Shown: one piece after another, positions 35,376-44,121 of the stretch
How positions within the stretch are numbered: the stretch's first letter is position 1
How the letters are laid out: each line of letters starts with the position of its first letter
Origin: PALSA-693 sp963729695
GTDB lineage: Bacteria; Actinomycetota; Acidimicrobiia; Acidimicrobiales; Palsa-688
Reading direction: 5' to 3'
NCBI GenBank assembly: GCA_963729695.1
Contig: CAVSOT010000003.1
Span: forward strand, 868,001 to 932,000
DNA: 64,000 nt
The notes under the pieces: model-generated
Told to the model about the DNA's origin: nothing
Database searches by the model: none
The model's input: the letters and a program-made list of their open reading frames with translations, nothing else
Program-made: the position numbers and the translations under genes

Positions 35376-36644
35376 ATGATGCAACGACGGAAGTTCACCT
35401 GCGGTGTGGCGGTTTTGACTTTGGCTTTGGTTCTCGGGGCGTGCTCGTCCAGTAAGGGCCCTTCGTCGACCAGCGCGACATCCACGGGAGCGACCGGCGG
35501 GACCTCGACGGGATCTACCGGCGCGACTCCCACGGGAGCACCCATTACGGTGGGTGTGATGTGCAGCTGTTCGGGCCCTTTCGGGTCTGAGTTCACAGGT
35601 GCGGTGGATGTGTACAAGGCTTGGGTCAATACGGTCAACGGATCGGGGGGTGTCAGTGGGCATCCTGTCAGTCTGAAAGTCGAGGACGATGCGAGCGTCC
35701 CGGGGACCGCCGCGTCGAACGCCCAGGTCCTCGTGTCGGATCATGTGGACGCGATAGTGGACTTGACGAACTTCGATTCGAGTTGGGAGGCCTCAGTCAA
35801 GGCGGCTGGCATCCCTGTGGTTGGAGGGAACGCAGAAGGCGTGCCGTTCTATACGAACTCTGACTTCTACCCCGAGGCCCAGACCTACGACAGTACGAGC
35901 TACTCCGATGCTTGGGTCGCCAAAGCCGCTGGAGCCACCAACTTCGCTGGTTTCCAGTGTGCGGAGTCGCCACTGTGTTCGGTGGGGATCAAGTTGGTTG
36001 CGGCTGCCGGTAAGAAGCTGGGCGTAGCAGACTCGATCAATGAATCCATTTCCGCGACCGCCCCCAACTACACGGCGCAGTGCGTGGCGGCCGACCAAGG
36101 CCATATTCAGTCGGTCTTCCTCGCCCTCGGCGCATCGACTGCGGTGAAGGTGGCCGCCGACTGCCTCGTCCAGAATTATCATCCGATCTATTTTGGTGGG
36201 GGAGTGGGTTGGAGTTTGATCTATGTGACGTCCAAAGGCGTGAACGAGAATTTCTGGGCCGAAGTCCCGGCCCTCCCGTTCAACGAGAGCACTCCATCCA
36301 CCGAAGCAATGAATGCGGCGGTCGATAAGTATTATCCGGGCCTGCGTAGCAACCCCAACGCGTGGTCTGAGTTGTCGGCTTTGTCGTGGCCTTCCGGATT
36401 GCTTCTTGCAGACGCCGTAAAAGCCGGCGGCCTGGGCCAGGGCGATGCTCCAAGCAGCGCAGAGATCGTAAAGGGATTGCAATCGTTGAAGGGTGACACG
36501 TTGCAGGGTTGGTCGCCGCCACTGACCTTCACCGCCGGCCAGCCTCATCCGGTCGACTGTTGGTTCACGGCCGTTGTCCGAAACGGAAGCCTTAGCATGG
36601 CGAACGGCGGCAAATACACCTGTGTCCCGACCGGCGCCTCATAG
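35376..36644 (+). CDS. Branched-chain amino acid-type ABC substrate-binding lipoprotein
   Basis: 422 residues from ATG at 35376 (a second ATG follows immediately). Lipoprotein signal: MMQRRKFTCG, a hydrophobic core, and lipobox LGAC followed by a Ser/Thr/Gly-rich linker of about 45 residues. The mature domain is a type I periplasmic binding fold (Peripla_BP_6): GVMCSCSGPFG, NGSGGVSGHPVSLKVEDDAS, AQVLVSDHVDAIVDL and later YHPIYFGGG. These capture amino acids, amides or related small molecules outside the membrane. No permease or ATPase genes are nearby. Two decayed paralogues at 1307 and 3724 show the family was once multi-copy here. Confidence 0.92.
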   Translation: MMQRRKFTCGVAVLTLALVLGACSSSKGPSSTSATSTGATGGTSTGSTGATPTGAPITVGVMCSCSGPFGSEFTGAVDVYKAWVNTVNGSGGVSGHPVSLKVEDDASVPGTAASNAQVLVSDHVDAIVDLTNFDSSWEASVKAAGIPVVGGNAEGVPFYTNSDFYPEAQTYDSTSYSDAWVAKAAGATNFAGFQCAESPLCSVGIKLVAAAGKKLGVADSINESISATAPNYTAQCVAADQGHIQSVFLALGASTAVKVAADCLVQNYHPIYFGGGVGWSLIYVTSKGVNENFWAEVPALPFNESTPSTEAMNAAVDKYYPGLRSNPNAWSELSALSWPSGLLLADAVKAGGLGQGDAPSSAEIVKGLQSLKGDTLQGWSPPLTFTAGQPHPVDCWFTAVVRNGSLSMANGGKYTCVPTGAS

Positions 36645-36690
36645 AACAGTACGCACCGGCGATATCGTCCAGACGAACCAGAACCGACCG

Positions 36691-37362
36691 GTGGTAATCA
36701 AGGGCCATTTCGTCACCGAGACGTTTGCCTACGACGGTGGACGGCAGGTCACAGCGTATGTCCCGCCGGACCCGCCCGAGGCGGTCGTCTTCGCTGGCGA
36801 CGGCCAGATGATCGGCGGCTGGGGAGACCTGCTCGAGTCCGCCGACCTCCCGCCCACGATGATCATCGGGGCACACCGAGTGGACGACGAGACGCGGCGG
36901 CTGCATGAGTACTCACCAGGCCAGACCACGGCCGCCTTCGCCTTTGACCCGCAACGTTTCGCGGCGCACGAGAAGTTCTTTGTCGAGGACGTCAGCCAAT
37001 GGGCACGGTCGCGCTTCCAGGTTGCGCTGCCCGCCGACCGGACGGCGGTGTTGGGTGTCTCGGCGGGTGGAGAGTTGGCGCTCGCCATGGGGCTTCGTCA
37101 TTCCGACATCTACGGAGCGGTCTTCTGCGCCTCGCCAGGCGGAGGTTACCGACCTCCAGCGGTGATGCCGACCTCGCTACCGCGCGTCTACCTTGTCGCC
37201 GGTATGCAGGAGCGGTTCTTCCTCAAGAACGCCAGCCGCTGGGCGGACGCGCTGCGCGAAGCAGGTGCAGACGTTGTCATGGCCGAGCGGACCGGGTCCC
37301 ATGGCGACGCGTTCTGGAGGGAAGAGTTCCCGCTGATGGTGGCGTGGGCGTTTGGACACTGA
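36691..37362 (+). CDS. Esterase/alpha-beta hydrolase
   Basis: About 223 residues if the GTG at 36691 is used; the open frame extends back to 36574 inside the lipoprotein gene. The fold resembles enterobactin-esterase or PF00756 enzymes. AVVFAGDGQMIGGWGDLLE is the first strand with oxyanion region, and IIGAHRVDDETRRLHEYSPG the next. LGVSAGGELALAMGLRH holds the nucleophile elbow (GxSxG). GSHGDAFWREEFPLMVAW carries the catalytic His near the end. A carboxylester or peptide ester is the likely substrate. The next gene starts 35 bases later. Confidence 0.85.
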   Translation: MVIKGHFVTETFAYDGGRQVTAYVPPDPPEAVVFAGDGQMIGGWGDLLESADLPPTMIIGAHRVDDETRRLHEYSPGQTTAAFAFDPQRFAAHEKFFVEDVSQWARSRFQVALPADRTAVLGVSAGGELALAMGLRHSDIYGAVFCASPGGGYRPPAVMPTSLPRVYLVAGMQERFFLKNASRWADALREAGADVVMAERTGSHGDAFWREEFPLMVAWAFGH

Positions 37363-37396
37363 GCCTCGCGGAACCACAGCTCGTAGGCTCCTATCT

Positions 37397-37846
37397 ATGT
37401 CAGAGGAGACCCTGTACGAGCACGCCGGCGGAATGGAGGGCCTGCACGAGTTGGAGGACCACTTTTACTCCAGCGTCCTGGCCGACCCGATCCTCCAGCC
37501 CTTGTTCGGCGCCGGCAAACCCGATCACGTTGACCACTTGACCTGGTTCACCGCCGAATCCTTCGGAGGGCCCAACCGCTTCACCCGGGAACTCGGCTTC
37601 GGGCATCTGATCGACGTCCATCGCAACCTGAAGATCACTGAGCAACAACGCCAGCGCTTCGTCGATCTCTACTTGGCTGCCGTAGATGAGGTCGGCCTAC
37701 CGGACGACGAGCCGTTTCGCGGCGCGGTGCGGTCACACGTCGAGTTCGGCACCAAGGTAGCCATGCAGAACTCCAACGCCACCACCGACGATGAGCTCCA
37801 CCCTCTCCGGGAGGTCCCTCTTTGGACCTGGGAAGCCGAGCGCTGA
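37397..37846 (+). CDS. Group II truncated haemoglobin
   Basis: 149 residues from ATG at 37397. The 2-on-2 globin pattern is clear: LYEHAGGMEGLHELEDHFYSSVLADPILQPLF (helices A-B), then HVDHLTWFTAESFGGPNRFT (CD/E region). LGFGHLIDVHRNLKIT has the proximal His (helix F8) in VHRNL, and the GH helices follow. The long tail (ELHPLREVPLWTWE) is normal for this group. Roles in this class are oxygen or nitric oxide handling in the cytoplasm. Possibly cotranscribed with the esterase before it. Confidence 0.9.
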   Translation: MSEETLYEHAGGMEGLHELEDHFYSSVLADPILQPLFGAGKPDHVDHLTWFTAESFGGPNRFTRELGFGHLIDVHRNLKITEQQRQRFVDLYLAAVDEVGLPDDEPFRGAVRSHVEFGTKVAMQNSNATTDDELHPLREVPLWTWEAER

Positions 37847-37932
37847 GTCTTCGCCCTCAGAAAAGTGAACCGTAGCCATCGAAGCCGCTTCCTTGAGGAC
37901 GATCAGTTGTCGCGGCTCGAGCACACCGTGGG

Positions 37933-38040
37933 TCAGGGGCGCTTGCGGAACCGGGGTCTCAGGGCGTACCACCAGATGGCGGCCATTGTGCCCAAAACCC
38001 CCACAACGGCGAGCGGCTTCTTCTTCAGTCGGCGACCCAT
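37933..38040 (-). CDS. Possible 35-residue membrane microprotein
   Basis: MGRRLKKKPLAVVGVLGTMA, then IWWYALRPRFRKRP: a basic N-terminus, one hydrophobic helix with a tryptophan pair, and a basic end, the form of small single-span proteins. There is no good ribosome-binding site before the ATG, so this is tentative. Confidence 0.35.
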   Translation of the reverse strand: MGRRLKKKPLAVVGVLGTMAAIWWYALRPRFRKRP

Positions 38041-38214
38041 TGCGGCCAAGGTAGCGGAAAGACGTACACGCCCAGCCACGATCACGGGCCGCAGGCGCAG
38101 TCCGTCGGGCCAAGAAGAGATCCTCAGCAGGGCATCTACCGAGCAGGTGTTCGTACCCGGCGCAAGGCTAAGGTCTTCAACCACACAAGCGAGCGATGGA
38201 GGTGGTCTGTTTTC

Positions 38215-38667
38215 ATGAGCAGGGTCTTGGTGGCTACCGCGGGCACCGCATTCGATCACAATGCTGTGAAGGAAGCGTTAGACCTGCTCGGGCCCGATCA
38301 CCATTACCTGTTTCTGACCGTCGAACACGGAGTAACTTCCGCGCTCGCCGCGGGCGGGGATTCGCTGGCCCCGGCCCCCGTACCGGAGTCTGTCTTTGAA
38401 GACGCCGAGCAAGAAGCGAAAGAGGAAGGAACACGGAGCCTGCAAGAGAGTCTGGCGAACCTGGGCTTGCAGGCCGAGATCCGGGTGGAAACCGGCGACC
38501 CTGGGGAGCGGATATGCGCCGTGGCCGAAGCCGAGAAGGTGAATCTGATCGTGGTCGGCTCCCATCACACCGGCCTGCTGCGCAGGGTGTTGGGCGGATC
38601 AGTGTCCGATGATGTCGCCCACCACGCCCCGTGTCCGGTGTTGCTTGTGCGTCATCCCAATGCCTGA
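38215..38667 (+). CDS. Universal stress protein (UspA family)
   Basis: 150 residues, ATG with GGAGGTGG upstream. The N-terminal strand is MSRVLVATAGTAFDHNAVKEAL. The C-terminal ATP-binding motif Gx2Gx9GS is present (GSHHTGLLRRVLGGSVSDDVAHHAPCPVLLV). A single domain, so it acts as a dimer and probably binds ATP. Actinobacterial members respond to oxygen limitation, nitric oxide and stasis; the neighbouring truncated haemoglobin fits such a setting. Independently transcribed. Confidence 0.93.
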   Translation: MSRVLVATAGTAFDHNAVKEALDLLGPDHHYLFLTVEHGVTSALAAGGDSLAPAPVPESVFEDAEQEAKEEGTRSLQESLANLGLQAEIRVETGDPGERICAVAEAEKVNLIVVGSHHTGLLRRVLGGSVSDDVAHHAPCPVLLVRHPNA

Positions 38668-38834
38668 CCACAGCGGCCAAGATGACAAGCCGCATGTGGT
38701 TCCCCATGGCCGGGAACAGGCTGGACAGGTGCGGGTTGTCCAGGTGGGAGTTGGTGGCGCGCCGGTGTTGCGGTGCCGAGATAGCCGAGTTCGGCTGACA
38801 TCGAAGGGGTACGGTCCGGCGGTTGGGAAAGGGC

Positions 38835-38840
38835 AGGAGG
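38835..38840 (+). promoter_or_regulatory. Ribosome-binding site deciding a TTG start
   Basis: AGGAGG six bases before TTG at 38847. It identifies this TTG, not the earlier TTG at 38823, as the start of the flavin monooxygenase gene. Confidence 0.75.
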
Positions 38841-38846
38841 ACGGCA

Positions 38847-39986
38847 TTGGTTGATCGCGAGGACGTGGTTAGAGCGGCTCGTGAGCTGGTTCCGGTGCTG
38901 CGGGAACGGGCTCGAAAGACCGAACAGCTTCGCCGGGTACCTGATGAGACGATCAGTGACCTTCGGGACGCCGGTTTGTTGAAGCTGCTGCAACCGGCTC
39001 GTTACGGCGGCTACGAGGCGGACATGGCGACATTCTTCGAGATCGTGTTGACGCTCTCAGCCGCGGATGGCTCGGTCGGTTGGGTCCACAGCGTGCTGTC
39101 GGTACACACGTGGATGCTGTCGCTGATGAACCCCCAAGCGCCCGACGAGGTGTGGGGAAGCGACCGATCTGCGCTGGTTTGTTCGGCCACGGCACCTCGC
39201 TCCGGGTACATCGACAAGGTCGCAGAGGGGTATCGGATTGACGGCCGGTTTGGGTTCTCGTCGGGATGCCACCACGCGTCGTGGGCCTTCGTGCTGGGCG
39301 TCGTCCGCAATGCCCCTGAGGACGGCTTCCTCAGCTTCTTGGTCCCCGCCAGCGATTATGAGATTGTCGACAACTGGAACGTGATGGGGATGTGCGGCAC
39401 CGGGAGTTGCGACATCGTTGTCAACGCCACCGTGCCCGCCCACCGGGTGCACAACCTGGCCAAGTCCGGCTCCGATATCAGCGACGCATCGATCTACAAG
39501 GTGCCGTTCATGAAAATCTTCTCCCACGTGCCAACGGTTCCCCTGGTCGGCATCGCGCAGGGGGCGCTCGACGATTACGTGAGGTTGCAGAAGGACCGAG
39601 TCACCCGATTCGGCACCAAAGCTGCCGCCGAACCAAGCACGCAAATTCGCCTGGCCGAATCAGCTGCGGATCTCGACGGGGCTCGGCTCAGTTTGTTTCG
39701 GAACTTCGCAGAGATCACCGACGCCGTTGCCGCGGGCGGGGAATACCCGGCGGAGCTCCTCGCTCGGATAGACCGCGACCAGGTCCTCGCAGGCAGATGC
39801 GCGGTGGCTGCCGTCGATCGTGTCTTCGCCGACGTCGGAGCTGGAGCCCTGAGCCTCGACACTCCCATCCAGCGCGCTTGGCGAGACGTCCACGCCGGAG
39901 CGGCCCACCCTGCAGTTGCGGCGGGAGGCAAGCTGGCCGCGTACGGGGCTTTTGCCTTCGGCCTCCCGCCAACGCTGGCGCACTGA
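38847..39986 (+). CDS. HsaA-like flavin-dependent monooxygenase (acyl-CoA dehydrogenase fold)
   Basis: 379 residues from TTG at 38847. The acyl-CoA dehydrogenase-like fold is clear: ETISDLRDAGLLKLLQPARYGGYEAD, then SAADGSVGWVHSVLSVHTWML, then IDGRFGFSSGCHHASWAFVLG and NWNVMGMCGTGSCDIVV. The GRFGFSSGCHHASW block is the wording of two-component flavin hydroxylases of the HsaA/HpaH type, not of true acyl-CoA dehydrogenases. HsaA hydroxylates a phenolic secosteroid using reduced flavin from a partner reductase. No reductase (HsaB type) or other hsa gene is adjacent, so the substrate is uncertain. Confidence 0.85.
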   Translation: MVDREDVVRAARELVPVLRERARKTEQLRRVPDETISDLRDAGLLKLLQPARYGGYEADMATFFEIVLTLSAADGSVGWVHSVLSVHTWMLSLMNPQAPDEVWGSDRSALVCSATAPRSGYIDKVAEGYRIDGRFGFSSGCHHASWAFVLGVVRNAPEDGFLSFLVPASDYEIVDNWNVMGMCGTGSCDIVVNATVPAHRVHNLAKSGSDISDASIYKVPFMKIFSHVPTVPLVGIAQGALDDYVRLQKDRVTRFGTKAAAEPSTQIRLAESAADLDGARLSLFRNFAEITDAVAAGGEYPAELLARIDRDQVLAGRCAVAAVDRVFADVGAGALSLDTPIQRAWRDVHAGAAHPAVAAGGKLAAYGAFAFGLPPTLAH

Positions 39987-40024
39987 TACCGGCTCCGGCC
40001 CCGGTCACGAATGGGGCACTGCTT

Positions 40025-41743
40025 CTACTCTTCCTTGGCCTGGACGCGCACCCATCTCGTCGCCGCTGGGCTGCCGGTGTCCCCGGTCGGGAGCTCGACC
40101 CAAGAAACTGTTTCCAAGACCGCACCCGGGAGCAGCAACCACTCTTCCTCTCCTCGACCATAAACAGACAGATCTCGGATCTCCCGGCCGTGTTTTACGT
40201 CTACGTCGGTCATCACGCTTATGGTGGCTTTCGAGTTCTCGCTGGAGTTGGCGAACTGCTTCGCACTGTCTTCTTTCCTCGCGATGCTGGTCAGGTTGGT
40301 CAGCGTCCTTTTGGGCAACTTCTTTTTACCTGGCGCATCCTGGCCGTATCTCTCCTCGAACTGTTCCGGCGTCAGTCGGTCCCCCCGGAAGCACGGTCCC
40401 GCTTTGTCTTCGAGCTTTTGCAAGGCGGCGATAGCCATGGCACCATGCAACGACCCCTCTTCCAGGAACCGCTTCATTTCCGCACGCCCCTGAGGACTCT
40501 TCAGGTAGTCCTCCGGTTTCCCCTGGAACTTCTGGGCCTTCATCCAGTCCTTGCTGTTGGCGGTGGCCGGGTTGATGTACTTGTAGTCGTCTGAGGTGTA
40601 GACCTTCACCGCCAGGATCTCGGCCTCAGTCAGGCCGTATTTCTTGATGAGATCCAACGTCCCCTGGTCGGCCCCGAGCACGGTGTCGAGGGTGTCTCCT
40701 TGGGCCAAAGCTTGCGTGGCGGGATGCGCCTCGTCCAGGGTCTTGTCGGTCTGGGCACTCATAGGGGTCGGCGACGGGCCGCCCCCGCCCGCCGCATACG
40801 CATCCTGGAGATAGCGGGCTTCGGCCAGGCGCCGGCCCCGCTCCACCATCGCTTCGGCCTTGATGTCCTCGACAGCTGCGACGTTCTTTCCGGACCATTT
40901 CCCGCTCTTGTCGGCGTGGCGGTTGATATACGTGTCGCACAGACCGAGCACGATCGACAGCCGAGCATCAGCTCCTGCGTCATCCGTCGCCTTCTGGTGG
41001 TCGGCGACGGCCTGGCGCAGTCGGCTCAGGGTGTCCTCGGCCGGATCCTCGTCGGTATCGAGGCCGTCGAGCTGCTCCGGAGCCAGCGAAACTTCGCGTC
41101 CGGCCACAATTTTCTTCTTCGTCGGAGCCGGGGCCGGGACTCTCGTGCCGATCTGGGGAGACCCTGTCCCGGCCACCGGCGCGGGGGCTCCGCCCTCCGG
41201 CCCCGAAGAAAGGGGAGGCGGGGCCGGCTTCTTGGCTGACACCCAACCCGACGCCGGGGGAGAGGTGGGCGCGGGCTTCTGGCCGGACAGCGGCGGTGGG
41301 GTGGCGGGAGGGGTGGGCGCCGGCTTCTTGCCCGGCACCCACCCTGGCGTCGGCGCACCGGGGGGCGTGTCGATAGGGGTCCGGCCCGACAGCGGCGGTG
41401 GGGTGGCGGGAGGGGTGGGCGCCGGCTTCTGACCGGGCAGCGGCGGTGGGGTGGCGGGAGGGGTCGTCGCCGGCCTCTGGCCTAAGAGTCCGCTCGGGCC
41501 TGGGGGAGCGGGTGGGGGGGTCGTCGCCGGCCTCTGGCCCAGGAGTCCGCTCGGGCCTGGGGGAGCGGGTGGGGGGGTCGTCGCCGGCCTCTGGCCCAGG
41601 AGTCCGCTCGGGCCTCGGGGAGCGGGTGGGGGCGTCGTCGCCGGCCGGCCCGGCGGCGGAGCCGGAGGAGCCTGGCCGTGCATCCTTGACACCGCGAGCT
41701 CGGCTACAGCTCTGGCGAGCTCCCTCGTCCTATCGTCCGACAT
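40025..41743 (-). CDS. Proline-rich ADP-ribosyltransferase toxin-like protein
   Basis: 572 residues, ATG with GGAGGAAGGAGC upstream. Residues 1-20 form a helix (ELARAVAELAVSRM). Residues 25-205 are a Pro-rich spacer with three 19-residue tandem units ending GPSGLLGQ, then GQKPAPTPPATPPPLSG variants. A helical domain follows (about 215-430). The C-terminal domain matches the R-S-E ADP-ribosyltransferase pattern: VYTSDDYKYINPA, CFRGDRL with Arg453, LTSIARKEDSAKQFA (Thr485-Ser486), and GRGEEEWLLLPGAVLET with the ExE at 532-534. No signal peptide. An effector moving through a secretion device is plausible; the target and delivery system are unknown, and no immunity gene is obvious. Confidence 0.8.
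   Translation of the reverse strand: MSDDRTRELARAVAELAVSRMHGQAPPAPPPGRPATTPPPAPRGPSGLLGQRPATTPPPAPPGPSGLLGQRPATTPPPAPPGPSGLLGQRPATTPPATPPPLPGQKPAPTPPATPPPLSGRTPIDTPPGAPTPGWVPGKKPAPTPPATPPPLSGQKPAPTSPPASGWVSAKKPAPPPLSSGPEGGAPAPVAGTGSPQIGTRVPAPAPTKKKIVAGREVSLAPEQLDGLDTDEDPAEDTLSRLRQAVADHQKATDDAGADARLSIVLGLCDTYINRHADKSGKWSGKNVAAVEDIKAEAMVERGRRLAEARYLQDAYAAGGGGPSPTPMSAQTDKTLDEAHPATQALAQGDTLDTVLGADQGTLDLIKKYGLTEAEILAVKVYTSDDYKYINPATANSKDWMKAQKFQGKPEDYLKSPQGRAEMKRFLEEGSLHGAMAIAALQKLEDKAGPCFRGDRLTPEQFEERYGQDAPGKKKLPKRTLTNLTSIARKEDSAKQFANSSENSKATISVMTDVDVKHGREIRDLSVYGRGEEEWLLLPGAVLETVSWVELPTGDTGSPAATRWVRVQAKEE
41463..41633. repeat. Three tandem 57-bp repeats in the ART gene
   Basis: Three adjoining 57-base copies (41463-41519, 41520-41576, 41577-41633), nearly identical, each encoding 19 residues of the Pro-rich spacer. 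Length divisible by three keeps the frame, so copy number may vary between strains without breaking the gene. Shorter related units continue to about 41280. Confidence 0.9.
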
Positions 41744-42015
41744 GATGCTCCTTCCTCCCGACTTTCAAGCGTCCAGTGATTCCACCGATGGAAAGACTTA
41801 GAGGGCGTCTTCGCCGTCGCCCCTGCTGGCCCCGCTCACCCCGTCCTTCCCTTCGCCGCGCCAACCTCCCTCCAGTATCTCGCCGCGACCGGGTTGTCGC
41901 AAGGGTGCCCGTCAAGTCGGGAGCGCTCGTTTGACCGCGTTACCGCCCCCCCAACGCCCGGCCGGGCTCCTCTCGCCTGAAGCTCTGGGGGTGCGCGACG
42001 CCTTGGCGGCAAGGC

Positions 42016-42723
42016 TCAGACGGCCACCAATAGGCACCGACTGGCCATGGCTACGGTCCGGGCCAACGCCCCGGTGAAGAGGTCGGTGGCCAGCCGGTTG
42101 TCGCGGATCTCCCAGAGTGCGACAGCGGTGTCCCACGCCACATCCCGGGCAGAGGTGATGCTCCAGTTCCCAACCAGGTTCAATACCGCAGCCACATGGC
42201 GGTCGACGTTCTGGACGTCGGCCGGCTCGAAGGACTCCCGGACTGACTGCTCGGCGGCGTCCAGAAGGCTGTCCACCTTCTGATAATCAGTGTGGTGCGA
42301 GCCGTCCAGGGGCGCGCTCGCTACCTGATTACAGGTCGCCACCACGGCCAGCGGCAGGTCGTAGTTGATGTGGGCATTCATTCCGGCCAGGGCGAACTGA
42401 ATGGGTTCGACCCCGTTGTTCGCTCGAGCCGCGACGAGCGGCTCCCACGCGCCCGGCACTCCTCCCGGTCCGCCGGACATGGCGTCTATGGTCTCGAAAT
42501 AGAGATTGGCGAACACCACGTCGAGGTCCGACACCCACGTCGGATCCGTGAAGGATCCCTGCTGGATATTGGACTGGACCGCTTCGGTCACCCCTTGGTA
42601 CATCCGGTTGAAGCAGGCCACCCCGTCCGAGGGCGGCAGCGACGACGCGATCGAGGCCATCCGGGCGAGGACATCGTCGACGCTGGTGGCGGGCGGCCCG
42701 GCGGGAGGCACGTCAGTGACCAT
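42016..42723 (-). CDS. DUF5995 family protein
   Basis: 235 residues. Family hallmarks seen: SVDDVLARMASIASSLPPSDGVACFNRMYQGVTEAVQ, LDVVFANLYFETIDA, AWEPLVAARANNGVEPIQFALAGMNAHINYDLP and the later DYQKVDSLLD. The conserved His/Asn in GMNAHIN suggests an enzyme site. The function of DUF5995 is not known; it is common in actinobacteria. It lies about 270 bases upstream of the ADP-ribosyltransferase gene on the same strand and could be its partner, though that is only positional. Confidence 0.85.
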   Translation of the reverse strand: MVTDVPPAGPPATSVDDVLARMASIASSLPPSDGVACFNRMYQGVTEAVQSNIQQGSFTDPTWVSDLDVVFANLYFETIDAMSGGPGGVPGAWEPLVAARANNGVEPIQFALAGMNAHINYDLPLAVVATCNQVASAPLDGSHHTDYQKVDSLLDAAEQSVRESFEPADVQNVDRHVAAVLNLVGNWSITSARDVAWDTAVALWEIRDNRLATDLFTGALARTVAMASRCLLVAV

Positions 42724-42798
42724 GGCCGAGGTTAGCCGGGCAGAGGTATCGGTCTCGATTATGACGGGAAGGGGAACGAGGTGGAGGAGGGAGGCGGA

Positions 42799-43989
42799 TC
42801 AGGCCGAGCTGCGAACGCCGACCTCGACGATGCCGGTCTCCGGTCCGCGGATGAAGAGGGAGTTGCCGAAGTCGATATCCCGCAGGCGATATTCGGGGGC
42901 CACGCGGAGCAACTGCTCGATGGCCACCTTCATCTCCAGCCGGGCCAGCGGGGCCCCCAGGCACAAATGGTGGCCATAGCCGAAGGCCAGATGCGACTTG
43001 GCCTCCCGGAAAACGTCGAAATGCCCAGGGTCGGACCAGCGGCGAGGATCCCGGTTGGCCCCGGCGATCAACACGTACACGACCTCGCCACCCGAGAAGG
43101 GCATGCCACCCAGGGAACCGTCCTTGGCCACCACGTGAGGGACAAACTGCACCGGACCGAACCAGCGCATGCTCTCCTCAATGGCGGCCGGTACGAGGGA
43201 CGGGTCGGCGGCCACCCGCTGGCGCTGATCGGGGTTCCCCTCCAGGGCGATGAGGCAGTTGGACATGGTCTTGGCGGTGGTGTCGTAACCCGCACTCAGC
43301 AACAGGACCGCGGTGGAGAGGATCTCCCCATCGGTCATGGCCTGCTCTCCGGTGAGGTGCAACATGAAGGTCAGCAGGTCATCGAGCTGCTCGCGGCGGT
43401 GGCGGTCAATCTCCTCGCGCAGGTAGTCGTTGAGCTCTGTCGCCGTCTGGCGGAGCATGGCCCGGGTCGCCTCGTCCTCGAAGCCCCACGACAAGTTGGT
43501 GTTGATGTTGTGGGACCACCGGCGGAAGTCGTCATACCGTTCGGGGGGCACGCCCAGCATGTCGGCCACGATCACCGTGGGTAGCAGGGTGAAATCCGAG
43601 ATCAGGTCGAAGCGGTCGTTGCCCGCCACCAGCGGCGCCAGCATCCCTTCCACCACCTCGCCGACGCGCCGTTCCCATTTCGCCACCGCGCTGCGGGTGA
43701 ACAACGGCGACAGGGCGCCGCGCAGCCGTCGATGGTACGGGCCGTCCACCGTGATCATGTTTGGGGCCTCAAACCAGGGATTCATCTCCGGGTCGCCGGC
43801 CAGTTGGGCGAAGCACTCTCCCTGGTTGATGAGGACGGCGAGGCTCTCGTCGAATCCCACCACCATCCAACCCGGCAGCTGGTCGTTCCACACCACATTG
43901 CCGACGGCCCGGACTTCTTCGTACAGGGGGTAGGGGTTCTCCTTGAAGGCGGCACCGAAAAAGTCGACGTCCAGTTGCAGGCGATCCAT
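42799..43989 (-). CDS. Cytochrome P450
   Basis: 396 residues from ATG at 43989 with AAGGAG upstream. The I-helix is LLLSAGYDTTAKTM (canonical AGxDT), the ExxR is EESMR, and the haem loop is FGYGHHLCLGAPLAR with Cys near 343. Substrate-recognition helices begin YPLYEEVRAVGNVVW. Last gene of a leftward run that starts with the P450 at 48656 and passes through amidohydrolase, SDR and dioxygenase genes. Its I-helix differs from the GGLETT P450s, so it is a separate family. Redox partners are not encoded here. Confidence 0.95.
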   Translation of the reverse strand: MDRLQLDVDFFGAAFKENPYPLYEEVRAVGNVVWNDQLPGWMVVGFDESLAVLINQGECFAQLAGDPEMNPWFEAPNMITVDGPYHRRLRGALSPLFTRSAVAKWERRVGEVVEGMLAPLVAGNDRFDLISDFTLLPTVIVADMLGVPPERYDDFRRWSHNINTNLSWGFEDEATRAMLRQTATELNDYLREEIDRHRREQLDDLLTFMLHLTGEQAMTDGEILSTAVLLLSAGYDTTAKTMSNCLIALEGNPDQRQRVAADPSLVPAAIEESMRWFGPVQFVPHVVAKDGSLGGMPFSGGEVVYVLIAGANRDPRRWSDPGHFDVFREAKSHLAFGYGHHLCLGAPLARLEMKVAIEQLLRVAPEYRLRDIDFGNSLFIRGPETGIVEVGVRSSA

Positions 43990-44121
43990 AGTCGTGGTGC
44001 TCCTTAGCCCGTGGTCCCACCGGGTCGAGTAGGCACCCATCTCGGGGCGCCACAGAAAACGGTCACAAACTCTGACTCGAATCTACACGAGGGCCGTGGC
44101 GCCACCGCATCGACGACGGGA

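Noticed and set aside
39392..40594. 400-codon open frame on the plus strand
   Set aside because: Runs across the monooxygenase in another frame and antisense to the ART gene; Arg-rich with no family.
41280..41640. Tandem repeats as a CRISPR array
   Set aside because: Units adjoin with no spacers and encode a Pro-rich protein segment.
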